NCBI GenBank assembly: GCA_031216915.1
Contig: CM062297.1
Location: 540,910,971 to 540,974,970 of the forward strand
Length of the DNA: 64,000 nucleotides
Reading direction: 5' to 3'
DNA from: Pictodentalium vernedei
Taxonomy: Eukaryota > Mollusca > Scaphopoda > Dentaliida > Dentaliidae
The notes beneath the pieces were generated by a model. The model was not told the origin of the DNA, ran no database searches, and was given only the letters and a program-made list of their open reading frames with translations. Shown here piece after piece: positions 53,432-64,000 of this stretch. Positions within the stretch are counted from its first letter, which is position 1, and the number at the start of each line of letters is the position of its first letter. Position numbers and translations under genes: made by a program.

Positions 53432-55322
53432 TGTTTATTGCTGCAGTTTTGAAGCTACAGTCAACAATATGAATAATTTCAATCAATATCTAGTATATTG
53501 GTTTATATCTCAGCTTAAAGCGTGGGAAGTGGTGAGGCAAACAATGCACTCTACATAACTCTGTCTTTTAATGATCAGGGGTATAATTTTAGAAAAAAAA
53601 AATTTTCTCTTCATGATGTATCCATTAACTGTGATTCAATGTTTGATTTGAAATTTGATTCGTTTCACCAATTTGATTCGATCAAAATTGGCAATTTGCA
53701 GGTTGCTATGCCGAGCAGATTGAATATGTGACTAGCGATGTTAAATTCTCAGGGATAATTGGGCATTAAAGTTAGAAACTCTCGCACAAATGACTGCAAG
53801 AAATTGCAGGAACCTGCTTGCAACACTGTGTATATTACCGTTGATGCATTTTGGTGAAGGCTTCCATAAAACTTTAGGGTTAGGGTTTGTGTTTGTTTCG
53901 TTTTATTCTGCCATGCTTCTGGTTTATCAGATATTATGTACGAAAGATGGCAGCGTCCATTAGTAAAATAAATGTGCTCCTCATCAATAACTGAATTGTT
54001 AATTAAAGCCCTCAACATTGATAACAAACAGAACTAAAACCGGTATAGGGATTGGGAGTTTACATGGTGCATTGCCTGGCTATTACCATCAATTAAACAT
54101 AAAACCCTAACCATCTGACATCGGAATTGACAATCGTCGATTTCAAATCCAAAACATCGGCATTTGGATGACAGGTGAGGTCATTTATCTTATCAGCACA
54201 TCACTATATACTGGAGCATATAGTTTTGCTGATTATTTGAATGGCCTGCGGATTGTTATCTCTTTTGTTGAATACTGATGTTACAGTTCCAATAATTTTC
54301 CGCCTCCAATCATCTGACTTTTCTTCTTTTGCTGCTGTCGTTTTGATTTTCCCTCTGTGATCATCTTTACGTTTGTAGATGTCTGACTAGCTTCTTGATA
54401 TAGGAGGGTGATGGATAGCTAAAAAGCAGATTCCATTTCTTGACACGCTGGTTTAGTTGGTTATGCCACCCTTTAGTCGTTTGTTCGGATGCAGCAGCCA
54501 AATACCGACCATGTTGCTACTAGGCTTGGGACGATATCCTGGTATGCCGATATGTACTGATACGGCAAGCCATGATCTGGGTATCTGTGCAGACGTCCGA
54601 ATTTCACTGTATTGTGATACCACTATATAGTATATAGGCTGGTCACCAATCTTAAAATTCAACAATTTCACTCTCAACACATCAAATTTTAGGCTTGGGC
54701 GATTTGGCCAACTCAAATAGCATGCAATTCAGAATATAACACCAGGGTACACTGGAATACCTATTATTAATAATCAGGGTATTTTTCATTTGGGTTCGCA
54801 TCGCTGTTTGCGAAGCAAGATCTCATCGAAATTTGGTTCCTGTGGTGCAATTTAATATTTTATGCGCTCATCCAACATTCCAATTCAAAAATGGTATAAC
54901 TACAGATAAACAGTGTAACAATACACCAATTTATTATGAATGTCTGTTGGTCAAACGAAATGATAAATTTAACACCATTTTACAAGTGTTTTCAAATCAG
55001 TTGACAAAACTTGACTGGTGTTTTCTATGATGTCGGTGCCTATAAATTAGCTCCCTTGATGTGCACCAGTCATTCTTCGTAATCATTTTCCATGACTTTT
55101 TTCATTCGGGTGGATTGATTTGAAAATTGCAAAGTGGAATTCGAATCATGAACTGCAAGAGCATGTCTCAATGACTGATGTATTTATTTATCAGGGGTCG
55201 ATTTAATTTTTAAAAATTGAAGAGCAGTTTACTAACATGGATAAATTTTGATTAGCATTTCCTATTATATATATGTTTTGTCATGTGAAATTGATTAGCT
55301 ATCGTTGAAAAAAGATCCGAAA
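53432..55322. other. No gene recognised
   Basis: Short frames without recognised similarity. Two TAGGCTTGGG-type motifs at 54521 and 54690 recall hAT ends but are in direct orientation. Nothing else is supported. Confidence 0.4.
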
Positions 55323-55548
55323 GTTAAAAAATTTATAGTAATTTATATATTTTTTATATTTACCAATGACCCAGACTTAGCTGGTGCTAACACTAAAATA
55401 TTTAGGGCCAAACACAAATTTTACCCCCCAATCCCCAAAATTTGCATCTATACTGAAAATTACATGTCCTATATGGTCCTCCATACTTTTGCTCCACTGC
55501 GCATGCGTAGTGTCAAGGAGGTCTCGAAATTGACGCAATTATCATTCT
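55323..55548 (+). repeat. DIRS-4 left inverted terminal repeat
   Basis: GTTAAAAAATTTATAGTAAT to ATTATCATTCT, matching DIRS-3 closely at the outer end. The NRF1-like palindrome reads CTGCGCATGCGTAG, one change from perfect. Confidence 0.88.
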
Positions 55549-55623
55549 TACAACCAGTGCCTGGTAAGCATTATGTACTCAGCGGGGAGGTATGAGTTCC
55601 CTACTCATGGGAGGGCCATCCCC

Positions 55624-55718
55624 GTCTGGGTCATTGTTAAGTATAAAAAATATATAAATTACTATAAATTTTTTAACATTTTTATACTGTACCAATGACT
55701 CAGACTTAGCTGAATAGT
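55624..55718. repeat. DIRS-4 internal complementary region
   Basis: GTCTGGGTCATTGTTAAGTA through AATTTTTTAAC, then ATTTTTATACTGTACCAATG: the inverse of the joined ends, as in DIRS-3. Confidence 0.88.
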
Positions 55719-56360
55719 AAAAAGTTTGGAGGGCCTAGGACATAAAGAAAATCCAACAGACTCAACAACATATACAGAATTATCCCCTCGAGGAGAAAGG
55801 AGAAATAGGCTTTACATGTATCTTTCTATTTGCATAAAAACGAGAAAGACACAACACCATTCTGTACTTGAGCACAATAACATCAATGATCTCTATTAAC
55901 CTCCAGTATAACCCGTTATGTTAATTATTTTTAAAGGAAAGCCAATAAATAAAGGAAGTCCAGAGAAATGAGACTCTTTATACTCAATTACTTTTAAAGG
56001 AAAGCCAATAAATAAAGGAAGTCCAGAGAAATGAGACTCTTTATACTCATCAAAAGTGTCCGAGGATTGTATATTAATGCCCATATGACATGTGACATAT
56101 ACAAATTCTTCACACCGAGCTACACTTTAAAAATATTACATGAATGAGTAAACATTAGCTTTACACTTTAAAATCATCCCGGTACCGACTGGAATTACCG
56201 ACTCCAGGGGAGGTATTCCTTTGCTTATCATTATAAAGCAGGTGACCTAAGGGAACACCCCCACTCCCCTTGCCCTGGGTCAAATACCCCAGAGCGAAGA
56301 GAGCAGCAGGACAGAGTCACTGCTGGAACAGAAAGCCTACATAACTATAGTTGCAACTGA

Positions 56361-56740
56361 TTAGTGGACAATATTCTGATCAACTGCTAACAGAACTACA
56401 TAATGCAGATCTCCAGAAATGGACTCAATATTTCTAAGATAAAAATTTGTGAAAGTGGAAGGCTGAGACAAATATGCAGCCTTCATTAGATCCGTAATAG
56501 CAACACTATTAGCATAAGCCCAAGATGTTGATGGAGCTCTTACTTCAGGAGCCGAAATCTTAAGAGCAGACTGCTGAGATGAAGATAACTTATCATAAGC
56601 AGTACGTATAGTTAATTGAATCCATCTGGCAATAGAATGAACCATAATGTCCTTTCTATTAGGCATCAAAGACAAAAAGAAATGCTTACGTCCCTCTCTA
56701 ATAAACTCAGACCTACGTTTATAAATACGTATTGCTCTCC
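56361..56740 (-). pseudogene. DIRS-4 recombinase tail, copy A
   Basis: Encodes RAIRIYKRRSEFIREGRKHF, LSLMPNRKDIMVHSIARWIQ and FTNFYLRNIESISGD. The catalytic His of HEVR is Pro (APEVRAPS), so this copy could not be active. Upstream it runs into the 3' region of copy B at a C tract (about 56739-56762). Confidence 0.85.
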
Positions 56741-56862
56741 CACCCCCCCCCCCCCCCCCCCACCCTTCCCCTTGCCCTGGATCAAATACTCCAGAGCGAA
56801 GAGGGCAGCAGGACAGTGTCACTGCTGGAACCGAAAGCCTACACAACTATAGTTGCAACTGT

Positions 56863-57148
56863 TTAGTGGACGACATTCTGAGCAACAGATAACAGACCTA
56901 AACAATGCAGATCTCCAGAAATGGACTCAATATTTCTAAGGTACAGATTCGTGAAAGCGGAAGGCGGAAACCAATAGGCAGTCCTCATTAGATCTGTAAT
57001 AGCAACACTATTAGCGTAAGCCCATGATGTAGAAAGAACTCTTACTTCATGAGCTGAAATCTTAAGCACAGACTGCTGAGTTGAAGATATTATCATAAGC
57101 AGTACTGATAGTTAATTGAATCCATCTAGCCACAGAATGGATCGAAAT
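56863..57148 (-). pseudogene. DIRS-4 recombinase tail, copy B
   Basis: Encodes SVLKISAHEVRVLSTSWAYA, then LYLRNIESISGDLH and LSVAQNVVH-stop, keeping HxxR and Tyr. A frameshift occurs near 57090, and at about 57149 the sequence jumps to RNase H/methyltransferase-region homology, so the catalytic Arg and N-terminal domain are gone. Confidence 0.82.
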
Positions 57149-57149
57149 G

Positions 57150-57712
57150 TGGAGGAAGCTTCCATGGCATGTCCCACAACAGACACCTGGGTAGATTAAT
57201 CCACAGTCTTTGTGGAGATAGAGATGCTACCAACAGAATTTTGCATTGAGATTATTTAACTTGAGCAATATCTGCTGAATCAACGGCGCTGGAGGATACG
57301 CATATCCTATTATTCCGTTTCACGAGATCGATAGAGTGTCTACTGCAAACGCTCGAGGATCCGAACATGGCGACACATACGTCTGCAACTGATTGTTGAG
57401 ATGCGTCGCAAATAAGTCCATCATTGGCCGCTCTCATTGGTAGCAAATCTGATTGAATACTCATTTGTTGAAAGTCCATTCTGACGGCAACAAGCGGCCT
57501 CTCCGTAAAAGGGTGTCTACTAATACAGTCAGACGACCCGGAATATGACAAACCGATAGGAGAACTTGATGTTCTAGTACGAACAGAAGGATTCATTCCG
57601 TTAACTTGAATAACAGAATGGAATGAGTGCCACCCTGGTTCTGAATATACGCTAATACCGTCGAATTGTCGGACAGAATTTGCATGTGAGCATTCTGAAT
57701 AACGTTCATCCA
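57150..57712 (-). pseudogene. DIRS-4 RNase H / methyltransferase-like remnant
   Basis: Nucleotide homology to 32873-33436 of DIRS-3, which encodes the RNase H C-terminal half and the MT-like segment. The open frame of 162 codons (57252-57740) is the alternative frame, equivalent to the one open across the DIRS-3 RT gene, not the RT frame. Confidence 0.75.
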
Positions 57713-57960
57713 ATTCCTGAATTTCTACGATCTCTATCACGATCTTGTCCTGCGGACTTGACGGAAGCTGAGTCCATCTTGGACTTCGAGTTAACAGAGG
57801 TTTTCATTTGAAGGACAATTTAGTCCTTCCGAAATCACCCCTCGAATCCAAGGGACATACGTAATCTACTCCCAATTGAATGAGAAACTTGACAGTCTTC
57901 CGCTCACTGGCACACGATAGAGGTTAATACCATTACCTCCTGGTCATGCCAGGCTTGCGG
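57713..57960 (-). pseudogene. DIRS-4 RT N-terminal remnant
   Basis: Resumes at homology to about 34437 of DIRS-3 (CCTGAATTTCTACGATCTCT against CCTGGTTTTCTACGACCTCT) and continues through GACGGAAGCTGAGTCCATCT and the Pro/Arg-rich N-terminal region. The segment with the two RT active-site motifs is missing. Confidence 0.75.
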
Positions 57961-60790
57961 AAGAAGAAACCATGTCCTCCATGGCCCGCACCTCACCCCG
58001 TCGACCTAGGGGTGTCTGACCGGATGTCTCGGCCAGTATTATGGCCTCTACCTGAGTCGCTACTCTGACGGTCTCAAGATTAAGACCTAGAGGATGCATA
58101 GGAACCTCTATAGGAACTTCCCTTGGACGTATTTGCCCTAGAAGTGCCTGTTCTACTTTTCTCCGCTGAATCCGACTTTATGGAAGTGGATTTGAATAGC
58201 AGAGCCTGAAGCTTTCTTAGTTATCTGATCATAGATTGCGGAAAGCTTGCCGTCGAAGTGAAACTCTCCGGAGACCGGAGCAACTCTAAAAGAGTTTTTC
58301 ACCTTACTATCCACACGCGTGGATGTAGCCAGGGCCGCGTCACGTCTAACCAACTCCATACCACCACTAAAAGGGCGGAGTTATACGTGAGGCCCTTGAA
58401 AGAACTCTTAAGGAAGTTGTACATCCTGGAATTCTTTTTCCTTTGAGACGCAATGATAACGCTCTGGTAAGGTGATCTGCGTACGATGATGCATCTAAGC
58501 TAACCCTGCTAGACGATATTGTCGTTTCCAACATCGTGGTTGGAATTGACATTGACGACGGTATAGACAATACCAGGTCTTTGGCCTGGTCGTCTAGACG
58601 CAGAGAAACTCTCGGAATGCTCTGTCCTGCCGTTTTGAAATTATTCCTTGAATTGATGAAAGGCAGATGTAGAGCATTTGCCGATAAGAAACCGGACTTG
58701 CCCGTTTAGGTAGCAAGTTATATATAGCGTCATTCAATAGTTCAAATGTCTGTGAGACATTTCTGGACTATGTCGGAAACTGAGGGACGATGTCCCTAAA
58801 CCGATTAAGAATTCTGAGTCCAGTGGCGCCATCAGTCTCTTATCCGGCAACGCTGCATTTTTTGGTCCGGAGGAACAACGTCAGATGATAATGCCGGATG
58901 TACTCTATGGCAATTATGTTGTTCCGAAAGGGAAAAATACAACTCCTCCGTATCCCTTTCGCCATCCTGTCGGACCACTTGTAATTCTTGGTCGTCCGTG
59001 CCTGAACCTGCAGCGCAACGTACCAACCCAAATTCCTCGGATAATTCCAGATCCGACAGAGTTACTGTCGGTTGCTGGGATGCTGTGATAATTTGTGCTA
59101 TCTGCAATAGCATGTCCGTCACGGAAGCCCGTGGAGCGGCGGTCTTACAGGATTTAGCTGCTGGAAGCTCCTTGGATGTTGCCTCCTGCATATTTCTTAT
59201 ATGCGAAAGTCCGGAGTAAGAAGGCCTCGTATCCTTGGCTACCGGATGGCATGACCTGGTTGCCGTAGAATCCCTGGTCGGCGATGTTGGTTGAATATCA
59301 CTGGTCACGTAGCCAAGGTGCGGTTGCGTGTGCTGCCGTGAGGATGAGGAGGCCGAAAAAGCAGTCTCTCAGGACTGTCTATATAATGAAGCGTCCCACG
59401 CGGTGAACGTATGCTCCGTCTGAGGAATGTTTTGTACCACAACATCTGGGCCCTGATGTTGTAGTACGAGAGAGGGACCTCTCTCGCTTGCAGCCCGGAT
59501 GGACCTGGACAGGCTAGGAACCGGACTAATAGGCTTCCTCCATACCATCCTCGAATCCGTCGTCACTGGGTGTGCACATTGTATTTTTTAGTGCTCGCAT
59601 CACCCAAATCTCCTTCCTGGGTCGCAACGGATGAACCAGGGTGCTGAGCCATTCGGTAAATGGTCGCGACACCGGGCGAGCTAGCGGACGCCAAAGCCAT
59701 CGATCCTACTAGGGAACTCCAGGCAATTGATGTATATGCATGAGCACTTTTACCGCTAGCTCTTCATTTGACTGTGACGATGGAAGCACACTTACGAAGA
59801 CATCACGGTAACATCACCTTGTTCATGTTACTCAATGAGACCTGTGGAGCCGCGGTCCTACGTAATTATCCGCTGGAAGCTCCAGGGACGTTCATTCCTG
59901 CATTTATATAATATGCGAACGTCCCAACTGGAAAGGCCTCGTGTCCTTGGCTAGCAGATGGAGTGACCTGGTCGACGTGTATTCCTTGGTCGGTGAAGCA
60001 GGAGCAACGGGGACATTCAATCCTGCATTTATATAATATGCAAACGTCCCCTGGAAATCTGTGGTCACATAGCCAAGGTGCGGTCGTGTGTGTTGATGTG
60101 AGGATGAGGAAGCCAATATAACAACCGTGTGGGACTGTCAATGCATCCTGAGCAGGAGGAGTGGACGTAAGCTCCGACTAACGAACAAACATACAACAAC
60201 ATCGCGGCGCAAATGTTGATATAAGAGAGAGTGGGCCCCTCTCACTCGTGGTCCGTGTGGACCTGGACGAGCTAGCTACCGGATTGACAGGCTTCCTCCA
60301 TACTATCCTCGGATCCGCCATTGCTGGGTGTGCACATTTGATGTTTTATAGTGCTCGCATCACCCAATCTGCTTCCCTGGACCACAACGGACGAACCCGG
60401 ATGCTGATCCATTCGACACCGGGCGGACTAGCGGGCGGTCAATGCCTTCAATCCTACTAGGGAACTCCCGGCAATTGTCGTAATACCTTGAGCACTTCCC
60501 GCAAGCCCCAATATTGCAATGACGGAGACACACTTGTTGAAGACATCACGGAAACATCACTCTGAATTCTGAAAAAGAGACTGATAAAGTAGAGTGACCC
60601 TGCGGAGAGAGGACCGGAATGGACCCCTCACCGCTAACAAAATACCGTGACACACGTCTCCAACATTGTCATTCCAATCAACACACACAGAGCAAGAATT
60701 AGTACGAATACATTGACTATAAGAAACACAATGAACGTGAGAATTAGAGAAACATATCCTCGCATTACAATTTGAACAATATTTTTTCAT
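57961..60790 (-). pseudogene. DIRS-4 gag relic with internal duplication
   Basis: N terminus at 60790 reads MKKYCSNCNARICFSNSHVH, keeping C5, C8, C21, C27, C33 and C36 but with Tyr for C24. Later pieces include NVGDVCHGILLAVR, DARPLQTEH-like Ser-rich parts and, near 58360-58150, ELVRRDAALATSTRVDSKVK. Multiple frameshifts and stops. A tandem duplication joins near 59840: the Ser-rich segment with CCAAGGTGCGGT appears at about 59310 and 60075, and the segment with GAGCACTT at about 59741 and 60490. Confidence 0.8.
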
Positions 60791-61358
60791 AAAGAAAAAA
60801 TATAGACAGTCATATTACTCGCAATAACCCTTGAAATAAAGATACACAATATAATATAATCCATTATAACATTTTGAAAGAAAATAATTTCCCAAAAAAA
60901 AATTTTCAGAAGAGCCCAAGTTGCCAATGGGAACAATGAGCCCAAATGGATCCCAAAAAAGCCTAATTGTGGACAAAACTTTTAAAACCATTTCAAAAAA
61001 TTAATGTAACACTTACGGACAATACTAATGTATCTTGCTATGAACTGAACTAAGCAGAGGACAAGTAATCACTATCAGAAGTAACAGTTGTCAACACAAA
61101 CAAAAAGTGTACACAACCGGAAACATGACTCCAGGCACTGATAAACATGGCCCAAAATCAGTTACATGTACCACAGGGTTGGGGTATTCGTATTCGTATA
61201 CGGTATTCAGTCGTATTCAATACATTTTTTCAAGTATTCGAATGTATTCAGTATTCATGCAATTTTAAAGTATTCGTATTCGAATACAGTCAAATTTGAG
61301 GTGTATTCATGAATACTTTTTGAATACTATTTGAATACTTTTCTTGTTTTTGTCCAAG

Positions 61359-61505
61359 ATGTCATCAAGGAACAAATCGCTAGTTTTTATTCATTACAAA
61401 ATGCCAGATAATCCATCTGGTACTATAAAAGTTCAATGTAAGCACTGTCCAACATTCATATCAGGTCCATCAAATAGTACATTAAACTTCATACTACACA
61501 TGAAG
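61359..61505 (+). CDS. hAT transposase exon 1 remnant: BED-type zinc finger
   Basis: The frame starts at Met 61359 (upstream in-frame Met at 61344) and reads MSSRNKSLVFIHYKMPDNPS, then VQCKHCPTFISGPSNSTLN and FILHMK. The CxxC, the following Ser-rich loop and LxxHxx are the first half of a BED zinc finger, the DNA-binding domain of hAT transposases. The exon stops after the AAG codon and is followed directly by GTAAGT, a consensus splice donor; the final His/Cys ligand would be in the next exon. No catalytic-domain exon is seen before 62661. It is either a deletion derivative or a small DNA-binding peptide gene; expression unknown. Confidence 0.7.
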
Positions 61506-62027
61506 GTAAGTTCAATTATTTATCTGTCTTTTGATAGCAAACTCTTCATTGTTCAAATATTGTTTCACTGTAAATTAACATTGTAATTGTACAGATTATT
61601 CTTAGGACAAAGGATATCAGTCTGGCCAAAGTATTCATTTTTAATCCCTAAACAACTCCATTATCCAATTAATACTAATCTAACATTTTTCTACAGTAAT
61701 AGTAGAAATAAGGTGTAGACTGATAGATCTGTAAAATTATTGTGCTTGAATTACAACATTTTCCCAATAGTGTAGTAAATGCTTAATTGATTTTTGTGAA
61801 TAGCACTGGGCCTGGCCAGTGTTTTTTCTCACCAGCAATGTATGTTTAAATATTAATAAAAGACATGAAGCAAAGAGGCCACAATTAGCCACAATTAATA
61901 GACATTATTGGGGGTCATAAAATGCAGTTTCGAAGAAAAAAACTTAAACTTTAAAAAATACCAAAAAATTGTGTTAATTTCTCACAGTTCCCTATTTCAT
62001 GATTTTATTTTTCCATTTTTTCCTTCC

Positions 62028-62072
62028 AAACTGCATCTTATGACCCTACTTTGGGGTCATAAGATGCAGTTT
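62028..62072. repeat. 19-bp-arm palindrome within the hAT element
   Basis: AAACTGCATCTTATGACCC and its exact inverse around a 7-base loop. Part of one arm recurs at 61911-61930 (GGGGTCATAAAATGCAGTTT) and GGGGTCATAAACTATG occurs near 62166, so a decayed foldback MITE may be buried here. Confidence 0.6.
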
Positions 62073-63173
62073 AGAAGAGAAAAAAATTCTGAAAAAATAG
62101 AAAAAAAATTGGCGTTGATAGTATGTATATGGCGATATATATTTAAAATGAGCTCATTCCAATGAGGGGTCATAAACTATGTTTTTGAGACAAAAAGTTA
62201 AAATGTCATATAGAAAAAATGGTAAGAATTGGTATTTTTGATCTGTAATTTTTACATAGAAGGGTTGGAAAAATTTTGGTGTAGGGGGAGAGGAAGGAGG
62301 GTGGGTGGGGGGCTTTGTGTAAGTGGATTTTACACTCTTTTTTTCTTTTGTTTGTCATTAATACCAACTTATGTCTGTTGATTGGATTTTAAAGGATTAA
62401 GAGATCCACCCTCTGAAAAACTAATTCTTCACCTATAATCCCTTATACCCTTAATCCCAATAAGAATGATCAAATTATCATCCATTTACAAGAAATAATT
62501 TTGAAAAGTATTCAATTATTCATATTTGTATTCATGAATACATTGTAAAGTATTCGTATTCGTCTTCAAATACATTTGAAATTTGTGTATTCGTATTCAT
62601 AAAATTTCAAAGTATTCGTATTCGTATTCAATACATTTACAATGTATTCGCCCCAACTCTGATGTACCAATTTAAACACTATCTGATGCAAAACAGAGAC
62701 TTCCAGAGAAGAAACTGCAGAACATCAGATGGTAGATGCAGACCAAAATCCCTAAACACTCAAGGGCGAGGACGTAAACATGGGGAAAAAACAGAATATT
62801 ATTCTGTTACCAAGCCAAAACTCCCAAGAAATTTTAGTAATGAACATTACAAAAAATATGCCAAAAGCATGGGAGAATAGCTAGGGGGGGATAAAGGAAA
62901 GGGAGAGAGGAAACACTGATCAAACAATGGAACATTCATAGCAAGAATGACCACAACAGGGTCATGCCTCGAAAATAGGTAACATGAAATAATTTCGTAA
63001 AAAAAATTATAAGTTGCAGCCCTGAACATTTCCTTCCACTATTTCTTCCTCTCCTCCTTCTATTTCCTCCTTATATCCACCATTTCTCTCATAATTATGT
63101 GTCTGGCATCATTTAAACTGAGATTTACAAGCACAAATATCAGTCAGTTGTAACTGAATTGAGGGCCAAACAA

Positions 63174-63353
63174 AGAATGATAATTGCTCCAATTTCGAGA
63201 CCTCCTTGACACTCTGCATACGCAGTGGAGTAAAAGTATGGAGGACCATATAGGACATGTAATTTTCGGTTTAGATGCAAACTTTGGGAATTGGGGGGTA
63301 AAATTTGTGTTTGGCCCTAAATATTTTAGAGTTAGCACCAGCTAAGTCTGGGT
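63174..63353 (-). repeat. DIRS-4 right inverted terminal repeat, end lost
   Basis: AGAATGATAATTGCTCC to AGTCTGGGT. The terminal CATTGGTACAGTATAAAAAT of the other copies is replaced by an A run, so the last 20 bases are lost. Its NRF1-like palindrome is decayed (TCTGCATACGCAGT). Confidence 0.85.
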
Positions 63354-63379
63354 AAAAAAATATCGCTATGCGAATCCAG

Positions 63380-63628
63380 TTAACCCTTTACCTGACGAAT
63401 TGTCCGCATCCGCCCGCGTAATATGCAAACTGAGCAGTTGAAAAAATTAAATTTTTCAAAATATTTCAACAAAACCATATAATGAGACCCCTCATTGGAA
63501 CAAGCTCATTGAGCTTGTTCCAATGAGGGGTCACATGATATGGTTTTCTTGAAATTTTTTGAAAAATTTAAAAAAATGATATTTAAAATAATAAATTCTG
63601 ATATCGTCTGCGTTGGGTAAAAGGTTAA
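63380..63628. mobile_element. piggyBac-type palindromic MITE, best copy
   Basis: TTAA at 63380-63383 and 63625-63628, ends CCCTTTACCTGACG and (inverted) CCTTTTACCCAACG. The centre is a perfect 23-bp-arm palindrome (GACCCCTCATTGGAACAAGC... with a one-base loop), and arms continue imperfectly to about 70 bp. Non-coding. Confidence 0.82.
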
Positions 63629-63956
63629 ATAGAACCCTGTTTATTTTCCATTGCCAACCCACAGGACCAGGGTACTCTAGCTTTTTATGTATTTGGTATG
63701 GTTAGTTGTCGCGATCACCAGATGACTACTTACCTATTTTTGTCGTAATTACCAGTGCCTGTGACTAAAATCGTCTTTATTCTAAAACTGAAAAGAAGAA
63801 GGATGTACTTAGACTCAGAGGGGCCACTTGGTAACTCACATTTGTAAAGTTAGGGATGGGCTTATGCTAGGACACCAGTAATCAGGCCAGGCCTTCAGAT
63901 TACCCCCATTTCACACCTTTTACGGGTGTCTCAAAATTAGAGGGGTGAAGGCATCA
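63629..63956. other. No feature recognised
   Basis: Unassigned sequence between the MITE and the last HINE start. Confidence 0.4.
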
Positions 63957-64000
63957 AAAACAAGAGGCCCCAAGGGGCCTGAGGGCACTCAACTGACATG
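63957..64000 (+). mobile_element. HINE-G 5' end (continues past the window)
   Basis: CAAGAGGCCCCAAGGGGCCT (foldback GGCCCC/GGGGCC), then GAGGGCACTCAACTGACATG, the same start as at 48833. Here the terminal motif reads ACTCAACTGAC against GCTCACCTGAC there. Confidence 0.7.

Larger units (their letters stand above)
61174..62661 (+). mobile_element. hAT element with perfect 8-bp target duplication
   Basis: Ends CAGGGTTGGGG (61174) and CCCCAACTCTG (to 62661), inverted with one mismatch. The target duplication ATGTACCA is identical at 61166-61173 and 62662-62669. Both subterminal regions (61184-61320 and 62510-62650) are packed with GTATTCGTATTCG/GAATAC words. 1488 bp. It retains a single BED-finger exon and lacks the rest of the transposase, so it is non-autonomous. 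Confidence 0.9.
60791..63173 (-). other. DIRS-4 leader, split by a hAT element
   Basis: 60791-61165 and 62670-63173 match other DIRS leaders (GAGCCCAAGTTGCCAATGGG near 60914; CATGACTCCAGGCACTG; CACTATCTGATGCAAAACAG). The unbroken DIRS-2 leader reads AGTAACCAATTTAAAACACT where this copy has the hAT insertion. Confidence 0.78.
55323..63353 (-). mobile_element. DIRS-4: internally deleted DIRS element
   Basis: Left ITR (55323-55548), ICR (55624-55718), 3' region, a duplicated recombinase tail (56361-57096), an RNase H/methyltransferase-like remnant (57150-57712), the RT N-terminal remnant (57713-57960), gag relic (57960-60790), leader with a hAT insertion (61174-62661) and right ITR (63174-63353). 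Compared with DIRS-3 it lacks about 0.83 kb of recombinase (junction near 57149) and about 1.0 kb of RT/RNase H (junction near 57712). It cannot encode its own enzymes. Confidence 0.88.

Noticed and set aside
54521-54720. hAT element bounded by TAGGCTTGGG motifs
   Set aside because: The two motifs are in direct, not inverted, orientation and no 8-bp target duplication is seen.

Overview
This window looks like an A+T-rich intergenic or heterochromatic region of a metazoan genome, most probably a marine lophotrochozoan and perhaps a bivalve. That is an inference from repeat content: tandem-repeat elements with an (ACGG)n tract resemble the bivalve pearl / HINE (Helentron-associated) class, and DIRS, hAT, piggyBac, LINE and tRNA-SINE elements all occur together. 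I see no host gene with a recognisable product. Almost everything I can assign is mobile DNA, much of it nested.

Layout. 1-5.2 kb: a SINE tail, HINE remnants, and a piggyBac-type MITE (2809-3666) split by a hAT-type MITE (2918-3530) that itself holds a 41-bp hairpin. 5.24-9.84 kb: a decayed hAT-like element filled by HINE families A and B (165-bp monomers). 10.27-20.44 kb: DIRS-1, a decayed DIRS retrotransposon with both inverted terminal repeats, carrying HINE-I and a HINE-H cluster inside its gag relic. 23.0-23.4 kb: a complete tRNA-derived SINE with target duplications. 23.8-26.9 kb: HINE-C with HINE-B inserted in it. 27.2-28.0 kb: the 3' end of a LINE and a second piggyBac MITE. 28.1-29.3 kb: G-rich and 147-bp repeats.

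29.3-40.3 kb is the centrepiece. DIRS-2, an older truncated copy, is split inside gag by DIRS-3 (30766-37875). DIRS-3 is an apparently intact 7.1-kb DIRS1-type element on the minus strand: gag, then RT/RNase H/methyltransferase-like, then tyrosine recombinase. Its inverted terminal repeats read as identical where they align, and it has an internal complementary region that mirrors the circle junction. 40.86-43.15 kb: a hAT element with a perfect 8-bp target duplication, hosting a LINE fragment. 43.4-53.4 kb: HINE families A, F, G and D. 55.3-63.35 kb: DIRS-4, with its RT core and recombinase middle deleted, its recombinase tail duplicated, and a hAT element (61174-62661) in its leader that keeps one BED-zinc-finger exon and a splice donor. 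The window ends with a third piggyBac MITE and the start of another HINE-G.

How it works together. DIRS-3 is the only element here that could plausibly supply its own proteins; DIRS-1, -2 and -4 are relics or possible passengers. The HINEs code for nothing I can see, but share one design: a small 5' hairpin, a family-specific terminal motif, internal monomers, usually an (ACGG)n-like tract, then a 3' hairpin carrying the inverse of the 5' motif. The terminal motif differs between families while the two ends stay complementary, which suggests functional end pairing recognised by a protein encoded elsewhere.
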